NCBI GenBank assembly: GCA_020404895.1
Contig: JADBWK010000004.1
Coordinates: 1-64,000, forward strand
Reading direction: 5' to 3'
From: Pseudanabaena sp. M085S1SP2A07QC
Lineage (GTDB): Bacteria > Cyanobacteriota > Cyanobacteriia > Pseudanabaenales > Pseudanabaenaceae
Length of the DNA stretch: 64,000 nt
The position numbers and the translations under genes are program-made. Numbering within the stretch: the first letter of the stretch is position 1; every line of letters starts with the position of its first letter. Below, piece after piece: positions 42,835-51,839 of this stretch. Below the pieces are notes generated by a model. It saw only the letters and a list, made by a program, of their open reading frames with translations, did not search any database and was not told the DNA's origin.

Positions 42835-43663
42835 AATAAAAAGCTTAGCGATTGCAGATCGCTTACTAAACTTTTTTGATCAAAAATCCTGTAAAGTAGC
42901 TATTACAGTCCTCAGGGATAAAAGTGGTCAACCAGTGGTCAAAACCTCACTTCATCAAGATCAAGAATCAACAACACCAACTTCGCAAGTCCAACAGTTA
43001 ATGCGAGCGCTTTGGCGTGGGTTAGCTCGTGAACAGGGTTTCCCAGTGTGGGCTTTGTTGGCAATTTTTCTTGTGATGCTGCTGCTGTGGAATTGGCAAT
43101 TAATCGCGGCAACCAGTGCGGGAATTTTTGCCATGATAGCAGTCTATATGATTCAAGACTGGAACTGGAACGTGATTTTGTGGCGCATCCAGAAATTTCT
43201 GCAAAGCCCTTATCGACTTTTACCCCTATCAGTTGCGAGTGGCGCGGGGACAGTCTTACTGACATATATGGTATTGGCAGTATGGTCAGATCAAGAAAAT
43301 CATTGGTTAGCATCAGCTAACATTTTGCAGCTAGGTGCAACTCTAGGGATTTTTGTACTGCTAGTTCGTCAAGCTTTTAGGCAATGGTTGCAGCGTCAAC
43401 AAGATAATTTCGATCAATTAATTGCTCAACTTGCCGTAAATGATGATCTGGCTCGACTAATTGCCATTAAACAGATTACCCAATATGTGCAAGACAATCG
43501 GCTACCAGTAGCTCAGGAAAGGGCGATTTCTGATTATTGTCAGATATTGCTTAATCGGGAAACAGAGACAACTATGCGTGAAGCAATCTTTGCAACTCTA
43601 GAATCATTGCAATCTATTAATGACAAACCTGCTCTCAAACGATCGGCTAGCCATATTAACTAA
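42809..43663 (+). CDS. Cyanobacterial membrane protein with helical (armadillo-like) ends, unknown function
   Basis: About 284 residues if started at ATG 42809; start uncertain. A conserved-looking CKVAITVLRDKSGQPVVKT segment leads to two pairs of hydrophobic helices (about 75-110 and 132-180: WALLAIFLVMLLLWNW, LLTYMVLAVWS, LGIFVLLVRQAF). A soluble helical tail (LARLIAIKQITQYVQDN, MREAIFATLESLQSI) follows. The shape resembles cyanobacterial proteins annotated as armadillo-type fold, but I cannot confirm this. Its stop overlaps the next hairpin. Confidence 0.65.
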   Translation: MTLTTFWVLIKSLAIADRLLNFFDQKSCKVAITVLRDKSGQPVVKTSLHQDQESTTPTSQVQQLMRALWRGLAREQGFPVWALLAIFLVMLLLWNWQLIAATSAGIFAMIAVYMIQDWNWNVILWRIQKFLQSPYRLLPLSVASGAGTVLLTYMVLAVWSDQENHWLASANILQLGATLGIFVLLVRQAFRQWLQRQQDNFDQLIAQLAVNDDLARLIAIKQITQYVQDNRLPVAQERAISDYCQILLNRETETTMREAIFATLESLQSINDKPALKRSASHIN

Positions 43664-43700
43664 TGTTTTGGGAGGGCGCGAAGCGCCCTCCCAAAACATT
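43662..43700. terminator. 18-bp hairpin with GCGC-GAA-GCGC apex
   Basis: Arms 43662-43679 (AATGTTTTGGGAGGGCGC) and 43683-43700 are exact complements, loop GAA. The stem begins within the stop codon of the preceding gene. It is followed by CATTGCTATA, the family B right end. Confidence 0.85.
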
Positions 43701-43729
43701 GCTATAAAGGAAGTGTTTACTCAAGATTC

Positions 43730-44242
43730 ATGCTAACTAAAGATCAAATTCTCGATCGCCAAGTGGCTCTACTAGTTCAGGGTACTCCTGATGCAGAGAC
43801 TGCCAGTGCAGTTAGTTTGATTGCATCGGTACTAAAGGCGATCGCTCAAAATCTCAAATATACGATCTATTTTGTGATTCAAGATATTGAGGGTGGCTGG
43901 TTACTGACACCCTTAAGCAATCACGATAATCCTGAAATGGAAAAGACGACTATCTACGCCTATTGCGATCGCACTCCTGCCAATATTGATCGACTGAGAT
44001 TAAATGACGATCATCTTGAATGTGGTGAATACAATATAGTTGATATGCTGTTTCGCTTAATTGGCATGAAACAGGTAGACAGTATTGTCTTTTTTGATCG
44101 AGCTACAGATACGCAAAACGGGATTGAAATTGCACGTACTGATATTGAAGAATTATGCGAAAAACAAATAAAACGCGCTCAGTTTGGATTGCAAAAACTA
44201 AACGAAATTAAAAACAATCCCAACATTTCTAACATCGCATAA
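43730..44242 (+). CDS. Conserved hypothetical protein
   Basis: 170 residues, soluble and alpha/beta in character: DRQVALLVQGTPDAETASAV helix, then YTIYFVIQDIEGGWLLTPL and TTIYAYCDRTPANIDRL strands. A C-terminal IDSIVFFD-like strand (QVDSIVFFDRA) and helical tail (DIEELCEKQIKRAQFGLQKL) follow. No signal peptide or membrane segment. I do not recognise the family, though similar proteins occur in cyanobacteria. Good coding character and two HIP1 sites support a real gene. Confidence 0.7.
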   Translation: MLTKDQILDRQVALLVQGTPDAETASAVSLIASVLKAIAQNLKYTIYFVIQDIEGGWLLTPLSNHDNPEMEKTTIYAYCDRTPANIDRLRLNDDHLECGEYNIVDMLFRLIGMKQVDSIVFFDRATDTQNGIEIARTDIEELCEKQIKRAQFGLQKLNEIKNNPNISNIA

Positions 44243-44250
44243 TAACAAAC

Positions 44251-44294
44251 GAATAAAAAAGAAAGAACGCTAAGCGTTCTTTCTTTTTTTATTC
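44251..44294. terminator. Bidirectional terminator between convergent genes
   Basis: GAATAAAAAAGAAAGAACGC (44251-44270) pairs with 44274-44294 around TAA, with A-run and T-run on opposite sides. It overlaps the stop of the minus-strand gene at 44289. Confidence 0.9.
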
Positions 44295-44654
44295 GTAGTC
44301 GATGAATCCGCACATAACAGCTCCGTCAATGGAGCCTTTGCCGCTAACTAAACAAGCAAGGCTATCTTTATGGCTTATGGTTACAATACGATCATAACTA
44401 CGACCAGTTAGTAAACTGTCAGTGATCGCCATTACTTCAGGAGTGGTATTGACAGCAAGGATAATTTGATTGCGGTTAATGTCAGTATTTTCATAACGGA
44501 CTTCTGTTTGAGGAGCAGTAGGATTTTGATAAAGGGCGGCAACAATCGCTGTTTGAGCATTTGTTGGTGCAGCGATCGCAAAACCTGAAACGACGAAACC
44601 CGAAATGGCTAAAAATGTGGCGACGATAGTATTTTTGACGATGATATTTTTCAT
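44289..44654 (-). CDS. Small secreted protein of unknown function
   Basis: 121 residues from the ATG at 44654, with a signal peptide (NIIVKNTIVATFLAISGFVV, cleavage near TNAQT). The mature part is about 85 residues with two cysteines (LACLVSG and VMCGFIDYE) and a NQIILAVNTTPEVMAITDSLL region. No family recognised. The ATG at 44690 upstream in frame would put a charged extension before the signal peptide and is rejected. Confidence 0.7.
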   Translation of the reverse strand: MKNIIVKNTIVATFLAISGFVVSGFAIAAPTNAQTAIVAALYQNPTAPQTEVRYENTDINRNQIILAVNTTPEVMAITDSLLTGRSYDRIVTISHKDSLACLVSGKGSIDGAVMCGFIDYE

Positions 44655-44891
44655 GACTGCCTCTACTCTGCTTTCTCTAATTGCTTCCAACGAAACAGAA
44701 AACTAAACTTCTATAATTTAATTTTCTAACAAAAGTAGCAATCGCTACTTCCTGCTATGAGCTCAATCGATTGGGTGAACTCGATTTATGAGTGATTAAC
44801 TCAATAACAACATCATCAAGCTTTATTCAATAATTGCCAGTGGCATCAGATATCTACCCTTGTGATTGTGATCGCAAATCCATAGTGATTA

Positions 44892-44925
44892 GTAAAGGCG
44901 GATCTTCTCGCCGCCTTTACTTTTT
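44892..44925. repeat. 10-bp hairpin plus T-run in a divergent region
   Basis: GTAAAGGCGG (44892-44901) and CCGCCTTTAC (44911-44920) with loop ATCTTCTCG, then TTTTT. It has terminator form but lies between two diverging genes (44654 minus, 44969 plus). It could attenuate the pentapeptide gene's leader. The remaining gap holds no gene. Confidence 0.65.
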
Positions 44926-44968
44926 AGGTTTTATACTGACAATAGACTAAACAACTAAGAGCTAAAAA

Positions 44969-45370
44969 ATGAAAACTCTAATCAATTCTTGTTTGGTAAT
45001 TTCAGGGCTAACTGTAGCGATCGCCTCAATTAGCTGGACAGATCAAGCCTTTGCTGATCCCAACCAAGTTCGTCAAGTTTTGCAAACTAGAGAATGTCAA
45101 GGTTGCGATCTTTCACGCACCAAGCTCAGTTTTGCAAATCTGAGAAATGCCAATTTACGCTATGCAAATCTGTTTTCTGCGGATCTTAAACTTGCTGATT
45201 TAAGAGATGCTAACCTAATTGGCGCGATTCTTGATAAAGCTGACCTAAGAGGAGCCGATCTCACGGGTGCAGATTTAACCAGTGCTTATATGTCAGAGAC
45301 AAACTTTTGCGGCGCAATTATGCCTGATGGACAAAAATCAAGCGAAGGCTGCCCTAAAGCACCAAAATAG
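44969..45370 (+). CDS. Secreted pentapeptide-repeat protein
   Basis: 133 residues. A signal peptide ([19 protein letters not shown], site near AFADP) precedes a short Cys-x-x-Cys ([10 protein letters not shown]) and about a dozen A(D/N)LXX pentapeptides ([19 protein letters not shown]...). These would form a small right-handed quadrilateral beta-helix exported to periplasm or thylakoid lumen. It ends in a capped [11 protein letters not shown] segment. Such lumenal pentapeptide proteins are common in cyanobacteria; function is unknown. Confidence 0.88.
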   Translation: MKTLINSCLVISGLTVAIASISWTDQAFADPNQVRQVLQTRECQGCDLSRTKLSFANLRNANLRYANLFSADLKLADLRDANLIGAILDKADLRGADLTGADLTSAYMSETNFCGAIMPDGQKSSEGCPKAPK

Positions 45371-45522
45371 ACAATTCTCTATTGTATTTGTGTAGAATTG
45401 TATGCAAAGGATTGAGAAAGTTGGAAATGTACTAACTAAACTCAATTAAAGCTTTAGGCTAGAGATTATTTGAGTTAATCTCACGTCCTTAATATTTATT
45501 CGTCCAAGCGGAGTTCCGCCCT

Positions 45523-46599
45523 ATGATTGACGCTATTATCATTTTTACATTCATCCTAGCTGGCGCAGGCACTGGCTTCCATGGCATTGATTTCTTACCC
45601 CCAGATACGATCGCCAATCTCAATATCCAAAATTTACGTTGGGTAACCCTTGGAGTTGGATCTGTCGTCGGTCTAGTGGCAGGATTGATTGTTCAAAACA
45701 CCTATCGCCGTGTTGAGACCAACATTCGATCAATGCCGCTTGAGACGATTTTGGGTCGGGCTGTTGGTTTAGTCTTTGGACTATTGGTTGCTAACTTGAT
45801 GCTAGCTCCATTATTTCTAATACCTATTCCCGACAATTTTGACTTTATTAAGCCACTCACCGCAATTTTAGTAAGTATTATTTTTGCCTATTCAGGGATG
45901 ACCCTGTCCGATACCCACGGACGCGCATTATTACGTTTGATTAATCCTAACAATGTCGAAAGTAGCCTCATTGCCGATGGTACATTGCGTACAGCCACAG
46001 CCAAGGTTTTGGATACTAGCACAGTGATTGATGGGAGGATTCAGACCTTAATGGAGACAGGCTTTTTAGAAGGTCAATTATTGATCCCGCATTTTGTGAT
46101 TCAAGAACTACAGACGATCGCCGATAGCTCCAATGATCAAAAACGAGTGCGTGGTAGAAGGGGGCTGGATATTCTTAATAACATGCGCGATCAATTTAGC
46201 GATCGCATTACAATTCATTCAGCAGACTACGAAGACTTACATACAGTCGATGCTAAATTAGTGCGCCTAGCCCAAGAGCTAAGCTGTACATTGATTACCA
46301 ATGACTACAACCTCAATAAAGTTGCAAATTTGCAGCAAGTCGAAGTTTTAAACATTAACGATCTTGCTCAGGCTCTGCGTCCAACCTACTTACCTGGTGA
46401 CTTGATCGAAATTAAGGTACTTAAAGAAGGAAAAGAAGTATCTCAAGGAATCGGCTATCTTGAAGACGGTACAATGGTCGTCATTGAAGAGGGTCGTGAA
46501 TATCTCGGCAAACAAATTGTTGTGATTGTTACCAGTGCTTTACAAACTTCTGCGGGGCGGATGATTTTTGCTCGCCACGAAGCGATCGCCACTGTCTAG
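45523..46599 (+). CDS. PIN/TRAM domain membrane protein (YacL-like)
   Basis: 358 residues. Four hydrophobic helices (about 3-22, 40-58, 78-100, 110-125) precede a PIN nuclease domain (KVLDTSTVIDGRIQTL with the first Asp, FVIQELQTIADSS, VDAKLVRLA, TLITNDYNLNKVA). A C-terminal TRAM domain for RNA binding follows (GDLIEIKVLKEGKEVSQGIG, GTMVVIEEGREYLG). This matches the YacL-type architecture of Gram-positives and cyanobacteria. Acidic PIN residues appear intact, so RNase activity is plausible but unproven. Confidence 0.9.
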   Translation: MIDAIIIFTFILAGAGTGFHGIDFLPPDTIANLNIQNLRWVTLGVGSVVGLVAGLIVQNTYRRVETNIRSMPLETILGRAVGLVFGLLVANLMLAPLFLIPIPDNFDFIKPLTAILVSIIFAYSGMTLSDTHGRALLRLINPNNVESSLIADGTLRTATAKVLDTSTVIDGRIQTLMETGFLEGQLLIPHFVIQELQTIADSSNDQKRVRGRRGLDILNNMRDQFSDRITIHSADYEDLHTVDAKLVRLAQELSCTLITNDYNLNKVANLQQVEVLNINDLAQALRPTYLPGDLIEIKVLKEGKEVSQGIGYLEDGTMVVIEEGREYLGKQIVVIVTSALQTSAGRMIFARHEAIATV

Positions 46600-46685
46600 C
46601 GTCAAGGCAAAGGGGAAAAGGGAAAAGGAAAACCCAATTTCTAATTACCTATTTCTAACTACCACTTACCTATTCCTAACTACCT

Positions 46686-48125
46686 ATGCAAGTTTCGCCA
46701 TCCCACTCACAGCGACAATTGGTATCAGGTAAAGTCGGTTGGGGCTGGAGGCAAGCGACTATGCCTATTTCTGCGAACTTTTTTTTTGCAGGATTGCTCA
46801 TGCTCATGGTGGCGATCGCACAATTATTGTCAATTGGAGAAACAAATTTTTTAGCAGTTTCAAGTCTTTCGTTACTTGTAGGTTTTGCGATCGGCATCTA
46901 TGTAGCCAAATCAGTGGTTAATGTATGCCAACAAAATTCAGATTATATATTTCCCCGCACTCAGTTAATTGGGATTTCAACCTATTGGTTAGCTTTAATC
47001 GCAGCCCTTAGTACTTCTCCAGAAAACTTCATTAAGGGATTTGTGGCGATTTGGTGGATTTTACCCGCCGCTATTTTTATAGGTATTTCTAGTTCGCTCG
47101 CTTTTCGCTCAGGTAAATCTAAAAAAATAGATAAAAAGCAAATCCTAGAAACTGTTAATGCTGATGTACTAAATGTAGTTACCTATTCCGATCAAACGGT
47201 TTTAGTCAGCCCCTCATCACTTGGTCAGCAACCACGACAGTTTAATAGTCTTGTGTTAATCCTGTTGGGTTTTTTCTTTTGGTCAATGATAGATTTATCT
47301 CCAAATCTAAGAGCGATCGCGGCGATCAGTTTGACCACTACGGGGCTGACAGGATTTTTTACATGGCAAGCCCAATTGAGAGCGCCCGAAAAAGTTTTAC
47401 AACTAAGATTTAGTGGTTTATGGGGAATTGCTGCCGAATATGCAATTAATGTAAAACCATTCTCATGCCTATCCGTCATCAAATTGCAAGAGTCTAGCGG
47501 CGAACTAAGCTGGATGCAGCTATCGGGGAATAATAGTGATATTACGATCCCTTTAGCGATGACAATTTTGCCATCCACCAATAAAGACGCTACAAATCAA
47601 AAAGCTTCAGATCAAAACGATGAGTTAGGGCAAGCCATCCGCGAGGAGTTCCGCCTTGCGAAGCAAGAAACTGAGCGCGACAGTTTAGGCATGGCTACTG
47701 TATTACTACCTCAGGGAGCGGGAATTTTAGCAGGTACAGCATTTATTATCTTAGGCGTGGTGTTACTGTTTATCTTTCCTTTGCCCACAAGCCTATCAGC
47801 AGAAAGTGCGATCGCTTGGCTTGGCGTTTGCTTAGTTAGTCCTGCGATCGCCAGATTTTTCTTGCAGCTAGTTGCCCCGAACAGTTTGCAAAGCGATCGC
47901 CCTAGCTACAGCAAAAATCATTTACAGTCATGGGAAATAGGTACGGCAATTTTATTAATCAGCGCTTTTCTACCAACGCAACAAACAGCAAAAATTGCAC
48001 CTCTGGCTATCTTCATGCAATCACTGCCGATACTAACGCTCATTTGCGGATGGCTTAGTATCAGTATCGGAGCCTGCATTCTAGCTTTTGTACGCCGTAC
48101 CCCTCTTTGGAATACAAACTACTAA
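46686..48125 (+). CDS. Conserved multi-pass membrane protein of unknown function
   Basis: 479 residues with about nine to ten hydrophobic segments (FFFAGLLMLMVAIAQLL near 30, then others to the C-terminus). Between the middle and last groups is a soluble stretch (PEKVLQLRFSGLWGIAAEYA, then QESSGELSWMQLSGNNSD) that looks beta-rich, followed by a polar loop. I do not recognise it. It keeps an open frame with HIP1 sites, so it is a real native gene. A second ATG near 46761 (MPISANFF) is a possible start. Confidence 0.65.
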   Translation: MQVSPSHSQRQLVSGKVGWGWRQATMPISANFFFAGLLMLMVAIAQLLSIGETNFLAVSSLSLLVGFAIGIYVAKSVVNVCQQNSDYIFPRTQLIGISTYWLALIAALSTSPENFIKGFVAIWWILPAAIFIGISSSLAFRSGKSKKIDKKQILETVNADVLNVVTYSDQTVLVSPSSLGQQPRQFNSLVLILLGFFFWSMIDLSPNLRAIAAISLTTTGLTGFFTWQAQLRAPEKVLQLRFSGLWGIAAEYAINVKPFSCLSVIKLQESSGELSWMQLSGNNSDITIPLAMTILPSTNKDATNQKASDQNDELGQAIREEFRLAKQETERDSLGMATVLLPQGAGILAGTAFIILGVVLLFIFPLPTSLSAESAIAWLGVCLVSPAIARFFLQLVAPNSLQSDRPSYSKNHLQSWEIGTAILLISAFLPTQQTAKIAPLAIFMQSLPILTLICGWLSISIGACILAFVRRTPLWNTNY

Positions 48126-48136
48126 TCAAAATTACT

Positions 48137-48168
48137 AGTCAAAAAATTGCTTTGCAATTTTTTTGACT
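48137..48168. terminator. Bidirectional terminator between convergent genes
   Basis: AGTCAAAAAATTGC (48137-48150) pairs with GCAATTTTTTTGACT (48154-48168) across TTT. It lies between the membrane-protein gene and the TPR gene on the opposite strand. Confidence 0.85.
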
Positions 48169-48182
48169 TTTTTAATTCAGCT

Positions 48183-48650
48183 TTAATTCAGCATGGCAGT
48201 ACATTCGAGAATTAGTTTTTGGTTGGTGAGCGAGTAGGGTTGAATTTCTAAGGCTCTGCGGAAAGTGGCGATCGCTTCGTGATAGTTACCGATCGCAGCG
48301 TAGCATAGACCCAAACCGTGAACTGCCCCAAAGTGGTAAGGATTAAGAGCGATCGCTTTTTGGCAATCTTTGATTGAGCGTTTGTAATCTCCCTGCATAT
48401 AAAACAAAACCGCCCGACGATTCCATGCTTCGACAAAATCTGGCTGAGCATGAATTAATTGTGTCAACATCAGCTCCGATTGTCTTACATTGCCGCTATC
48501 TGCCATCATTTGACTCTGTCGCAAGACCTGCAAACCCTGCATCCCCTTCTGCATAAACCACATTTCCCACAAACTCTGGGTGGCGCGATCGCGAATACCT
48601 TCATCTTGACTTTTGAGGTCTCTCAACAATTCTTCGATGGGTTGGGTCAT
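48183..48650 (-). CDS. Small TPR-repeat protein
   Basis: 155 residues from the ATG at 48650 (MTQPIEELLRDLKSQ). At least two clear TPR units: FVEAWNRRAVLFYMQGDYKRS and GAVHGLGLCYAAIGNYHEA, preceded by a more divergent helix pair (LRQSQMMADSGN). A soluble scaffold for protein-protein contact; partner unknown. A TTG four codons upstream is the alternative start. Confidence 0.82.
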   Translation of the reverse strand: MTQPIEELLRDLKSQDEGIRDRATQSLWEMWFMQKGMQGLQVLRQSQMMADSGNVRQSELMLTQLIHAQPDFVEAWNRRAVLFYMQGDYKRSIKDCQKAIALNPYHFGAVHGLGLCYAAIGNYHEAIATFRRALEIQPYSLTNQKLILECTAMLN

Positions 48651-48830
48651 TAGTCTAGACAAATAAATTTATACTACGCAGATAAATTTTGAAGAACATT
48701 GCTTTACGAAGGATTTCAAAATTTATTTGGATTTGCTTTGATGACAAAACTCAATCCTTTTTTAAAGTTTGAACTAAAAGCGGGACTTGTGTTAGTTTTT
48801 TAACTCATACCTAAGAGATATTTTGCTCGT

Positions 48831-49169
48831 ATGTCTATCATACAAATTACTGTCCAAGAGCTAGCCGAACGTTTGGTTGGTGAACGTCAAGACTTACAAC
48901 TGATCGATGTGCGCGAACGTGACGAGGTGGAGATTGCTGCGATCGCAGATTTTACGATCTTGCCTCTGAGTGAATATGGAGAATGGTCAGTAGATTTTAC
49001 GGAAAAGTTTAATCCCCATGCGGAAACGTTAGTGCTTTGCCATCACGGGATGCGATCGGCGCAGATGTGTCAATGGTTAATCAATCAAGGCTTTACTAAC
49101 GTTAAAAATATTGGTGGCGGCATTGATGCCTATGCCTATGCGGTTGAGCCGAGTATGGCTAAGTACTAA
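48831..49169 (+). CDS. Single-domain rhodanese-like protein
   Basis: 112 residues: LQLIDVRERDEVEIAAIADF, then the active-site loop CHHGMRSAQMCQWL with its nucleophilic Cys, then FTNVKNIGGGIDAYAYAV. The loop CHHGMRS fits the sulfurtransferase type (six-residue loop), so it may carry persulfide sulfur. Acceptor unknown. Terminator overlaps its stop. Confidence 0.9.
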   Translation: MSIIQITVQELAERLVGERQDLQLIDVRERDEVEIAAIADFTILPLSEYGEWSVDFTEKFNPHAETLVLCHHGMRSAQMCQWLINQGFTNVKNIGGGIDAYAYAVEPSMAKY

Positions 49170-49194
49170 AAAATTTGCTTCGCAAATTTTTTAG
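49166..49194. terminator. Bidirectional terminator, 13-bp stem
   Basis: CTAAAAAATTTGC (49166-49178) and GCAAATTTTTTAG (49182-49194) are exact complements around TTC. The rhodanese stop lies inside the left arm and the opposing small gene's stop inside the right arm. Confidence 0.85.
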
Positions 49195-49376
49195 TTTGAG
49201 GTCAAAAAGGGAATGCTGAAAAATACTGCTAAGCCGATCGCAGAAACAATGCTACTAATAATCGTAATCACAATAAATTTACGATCGCTAGCTCCATAGA
49301 ACTTATTGGGCAGCGAACTCGCTAATACCATTAGCCCAATTATGACGAGAATCCCAATAAATAAGGTGCGACTCAT
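49191..49376 (-). CDS. Small two-helix membrane protein
   Basis: 61 residues with two hydrophobic helices (about 4-22: LFIGILVIIGLMVLASSL, and 34-55) joined by a short polar turn NKFYGASDRK. No family recognised. Support comes from placement between a shared terminator and a hairpin, and from clean two-helix topology; it could still be spurious. Confidence 0.5.
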   Translation of the reverse strand: MSRTLFIGILVIIGLMVLASSLPNKFYGASDRKFIVITIISSIVSAIGLAVFFSIPFLTSN

Positions 49377-49399
49377 AATTTTTTAATTTTAAATTACTT

Positions 49400-49428
49400 A
49401 GAGAGGCGGCGTGAAGCGCCGCTTCTCT
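49400..49428. repeat. 12-bp hairpin with GGCGGC apex
   Basis: AGAGAGGCGGCG (49400-49411) pairs with CGCCGCTTCTCT (49417-49428), loop TGAAG, with one mismatch. It lies between the small membrane-protein gene and the diverging synthase gene. Confidence 0.75.
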
Positions 49429-49459
49429 ATAATAAAGCCATACCTTACGAAATCTCTCT

Positions 49460-50809
49460 ATGTCAGATTGGTTGTGGCTTCAGCGATCGCTACCTGAAAA
49501 TATGACTGGCGCAGATCTATGGGAAGCGCTCTATGCAGATGAACCGATTACAGTTCTACTAGAAAGTCCAGCCACAGTCCCTTCAAAATTAGCAAGATAT
49601 TCGATCGCCGCAGGAAAACCACGACAGGTTTGGACTCCTGAGGTCGGTGAGATTCTGCCATGCCTTGAAAAATTGCGATCGCGGATGCAGTCTTCTCAAA
49701 ATCCTAATTCTGATTTACCCACTCATTTACCCTTCACAGGCGGATATTTAGGTTGGTTGGGCTATGACCTCGCATGGGAAATTGAGCGATTGCCATATAC
49801 TAAGCCAGACACTTTGCCCTTTCCAGTTGCCTTTTGGTACGAGCCATCTAGCTTTGCCGTAATCGATCATCAAACTCAAAATATTTGGCTAGCGGCTAGC
49901 GATGATCACGAATTAACCGAACTAAGCGATCGCTTAAACAAAGAAATTTCTCCCACAAATCAAACTTTGCTCCTGCCGAAGGCAGGAACAAAGTTTACCT
50001 GTAGACCAGATCAACAAGGCTATGAAGCCATGGTGAATCAAGCAAAACAGCATATTTATGCTGGCGATATTTTTCAGGCAAATATCTCTATGCGCTACGG
50101 CTACCCTTGGGCATCGGATGGATGGAAACTATACCGTCACTTACAAAAAATTAATCCATCACCCTTTGCCAGCTATTGGCGGACAACTTGGGGTGAAGTA
50201 ATTAGCGTTTCCCCTGAGCGCCTAGTCAGCTTGCGCGATCGCCATGCGGAAACCCGACCGATCGCAGGCACAAGACCACGTGGGAAAGATCGACAGCAAG
50301 ATCTCGAATTTGAGAGCGAATTACTGGCTTGTACCAAAGAGCAAGCTGAACATATTATGCTTGTTGACCTTGAACGCAATGACCTCGGACGAGTTTGTGA
50401 ATGGGGTAGCGTAATAGTCGATGAACTCTTAGCGATCGAACGATACAGTCACGTTATGCATCTTGTAAGTAATGTGGTGGGGACATTACGCAGCGATCTC
50501 AACTTTGTTGATCTCATTCGGGCTACTTTTCCTGGAGGGACAATTACAGGTTGTCCTAAGGTGCGCTGTATGGAAATCGTCGAAAAATTGGAGCCCCAGC
50601 GTCGCAGCTTGTTTTATGGCTCCTGCGGCTATATTGATCGGCGCGGCAATATGGATCTGAATATTCTGATTCGGACTTTGCTGAAGACTGACAATCATAT
50701 CTGGGGTCAGGTCGGAGCAGGGATTGTCGCTGATAGCGTTAGCGATCGCGAATGGCACGAATCCTTGCAAAAAGCTCAGGCTCAGCTAGCAGTACTAGGC
50801 TTGGCCTAA
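49460..50809 (+). CDS. Anthranilate / aminodeoxychorismate synthase component I
   Basis: 449 residues of the chorismate-utilising TrpE/PabB family: amination of chorismate with ammonia from a glutamine amidotransferase partner. LLES near residue 36, FTGGYLGWLGYDL near 95, GDIFQANISMRYG, the signature PIAGTRPRGKDR near 270, and the C-terminal GGTITGCPKVR and GSCGYIDRRG. The PIAGT motif has Ala where E. coli-type PabB has a nucleophilic Lys, favouring a TrpE-like or Lys-less PabB mechanism. No partner amidotransferase is adjacent, so I leave trpE versus pabB open. Confidence 0.88.
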   Translation: MSDWLWLQRSLPENMTGADLWEALYADEPITVLLESPATVPSKLARYSIAAGKPRQVWTPEVGEILPCLEKLRSRMQSSQNPNSDLPTHLPFTGGYLGWLGYDLAWEIERLPYTKPDTLPFPVAFWYEPSSFAVIDHQTQNIWLAASDDHELTELSDRLNKEISPTNQTLLLPKAGTKFTCRPDQQGYEAMVNQAKQHIYAGDIFQANISMRYGYPWASDGWKLYRHLQKINPSPFASYWRTTWGEVISVSPERLVSLRDRHAETRPIAGTRPRGKDRQQDLEFESELLACTKEQAEHIMLVDLERNDLGRVCEWGSVIVDELLAIERYSHVMHLVSNVVGTLRSDLNFVDLIRATFPGGTITGCPKVRCMEIVEKLEPQRRSLFYGSCGYIDRRGNMDLNILIRTLLKTDNHIWGQVGAGIVADSVSDREWHESLQKAQAQLAVLGLA

Positions 50810-50816
50810 CTAACTA

Positions 50817-50848
50817 GAGATTTGCAGCGCTAAGACCTGCAAATCTCT
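50817..50848. terminator. 12-bp hairpin after the synthase gene
   Basis: AGAGATTTGCAG (50817-50828) and CTGCAAATCTCT (50837-50848) are exact complements with an 8-base loop, eight bases after the stop. No long T-run follows, so termination strength is uncertain. Confidence 0.7.
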
Positions 50849-50904
50849 CATGGGGTTTGTGATCCGATAGAATACTTAAGCAACTACTATCGCTATATCT
50901 ATCC

Positions 50905-51624
50905 ATGAGTGGAACCAAACTCTACGAAGGCAAAGCCAAAATTCTGTTTACAACAAATGATCCTAATATTTTGCTGTCGCGTTACAAAGACGACGCAACC
51001 GCCTTCAATGCTCTCAAAAAAGGCTCGATCGCTAATAAAGGGGAAATGAACTGTGCGATCGCCTCGCATATTTTTCAGTATTTAGAAGCCCAAGGTATGG
51101 CAACTCACTTCATTAAGCAAGTCTCACCTAATGAGATGCAAGTTGTTGCCGTTAAGATTTTGCCGATAGAAGTTGTCGTCCGCAATATTGCCGCTGGAAG
51201 TATTTGTAAACGTCTTGGTCTAGAGCAAGGTCATCCTCTCAAAAAGCCCCTTGTCGAATTTTTCTATAAAAATGATGACCTTGGTGATCCTCTGATTACT
51301 GATGCTCATGTGGCTATGCTCGATCTCGCCACACCTGAACAAGTTGACCAACTCAAACAGTTAGCACTAGATATTAATCAACATCTACAAACATTTTTTG
51401 ATCGCTGCAATTTGCTCCTTGTTGATTTTAAGGTGGAAATTGGTGTTGATGTTAATGAACGCTTAATATTAGCCGATGAAATTAGCCCTGATACTTGTCG
51501 TCTCTGGGATAAAGCGATATCTGACCCAACAGCACGGATTATGGACAAAGATCGTTTTCGGCAAGATCTTGGTAATATTGCAGAAGCCTATCAAGAGGTA
51601 ATGAAACGAGTCCTAGCAACTTAA
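50905..51624 (+). CDS. purC: Phosphoribosylaminoimidazole-succinocarboxamide synthase
   Basis: Joins aspartate to CAIR in purine synthesis. 239 residues: LYEGKAKILFTTNDP at the start, FNALKKGSI, then the VVVRNIAAGSICKRLGLEQG block, and VDFKVEIGVDVNERLILADE with SPDTCRLWD. Complete. Followed 215 bases later by bamA, a neighbour order seen in other cyanobacteria. Confidence 0.97.
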   Translation: MSGTKLYEGKAKILFTTNDPNILLSRYKDDATAFNALKKGSIANKGEMNCAIASHIFQYLEAQGMATHFIKQVSPNEMQVVAVKILPIEVVVRNIAAGSICKRLGLEQGHPLKKPLVEFFYKNDDLGDPLITDAHVAMLDLATPEQVDQLKQLALDINQHLQTFFDRCNLLLVDFKVEIGVDVNERLILADEISPDTCRLWDKAISDPTARIMDKDRFRQDLGNIAEAYQEVMKRVLAT

Positions 51625-51839
51625 AAATTTGGCTCTGCGAATGTCTTTTAATGTCGTCATCACTAGTTAGGCTGATTACATATGGTATGACCGACGCATA
51701 TACTAGATAAAATAAGCCCCTAGCAATATAGGGATGTTGGAAGTTATAGTAATTTATTACTAGTGTAATAAATCTCCTGTTTCTGTTTGATCGTTAATAG
51801 TTTCTTGTTAATAAATTCTGTAGGTGTTTGGAAGACTTT

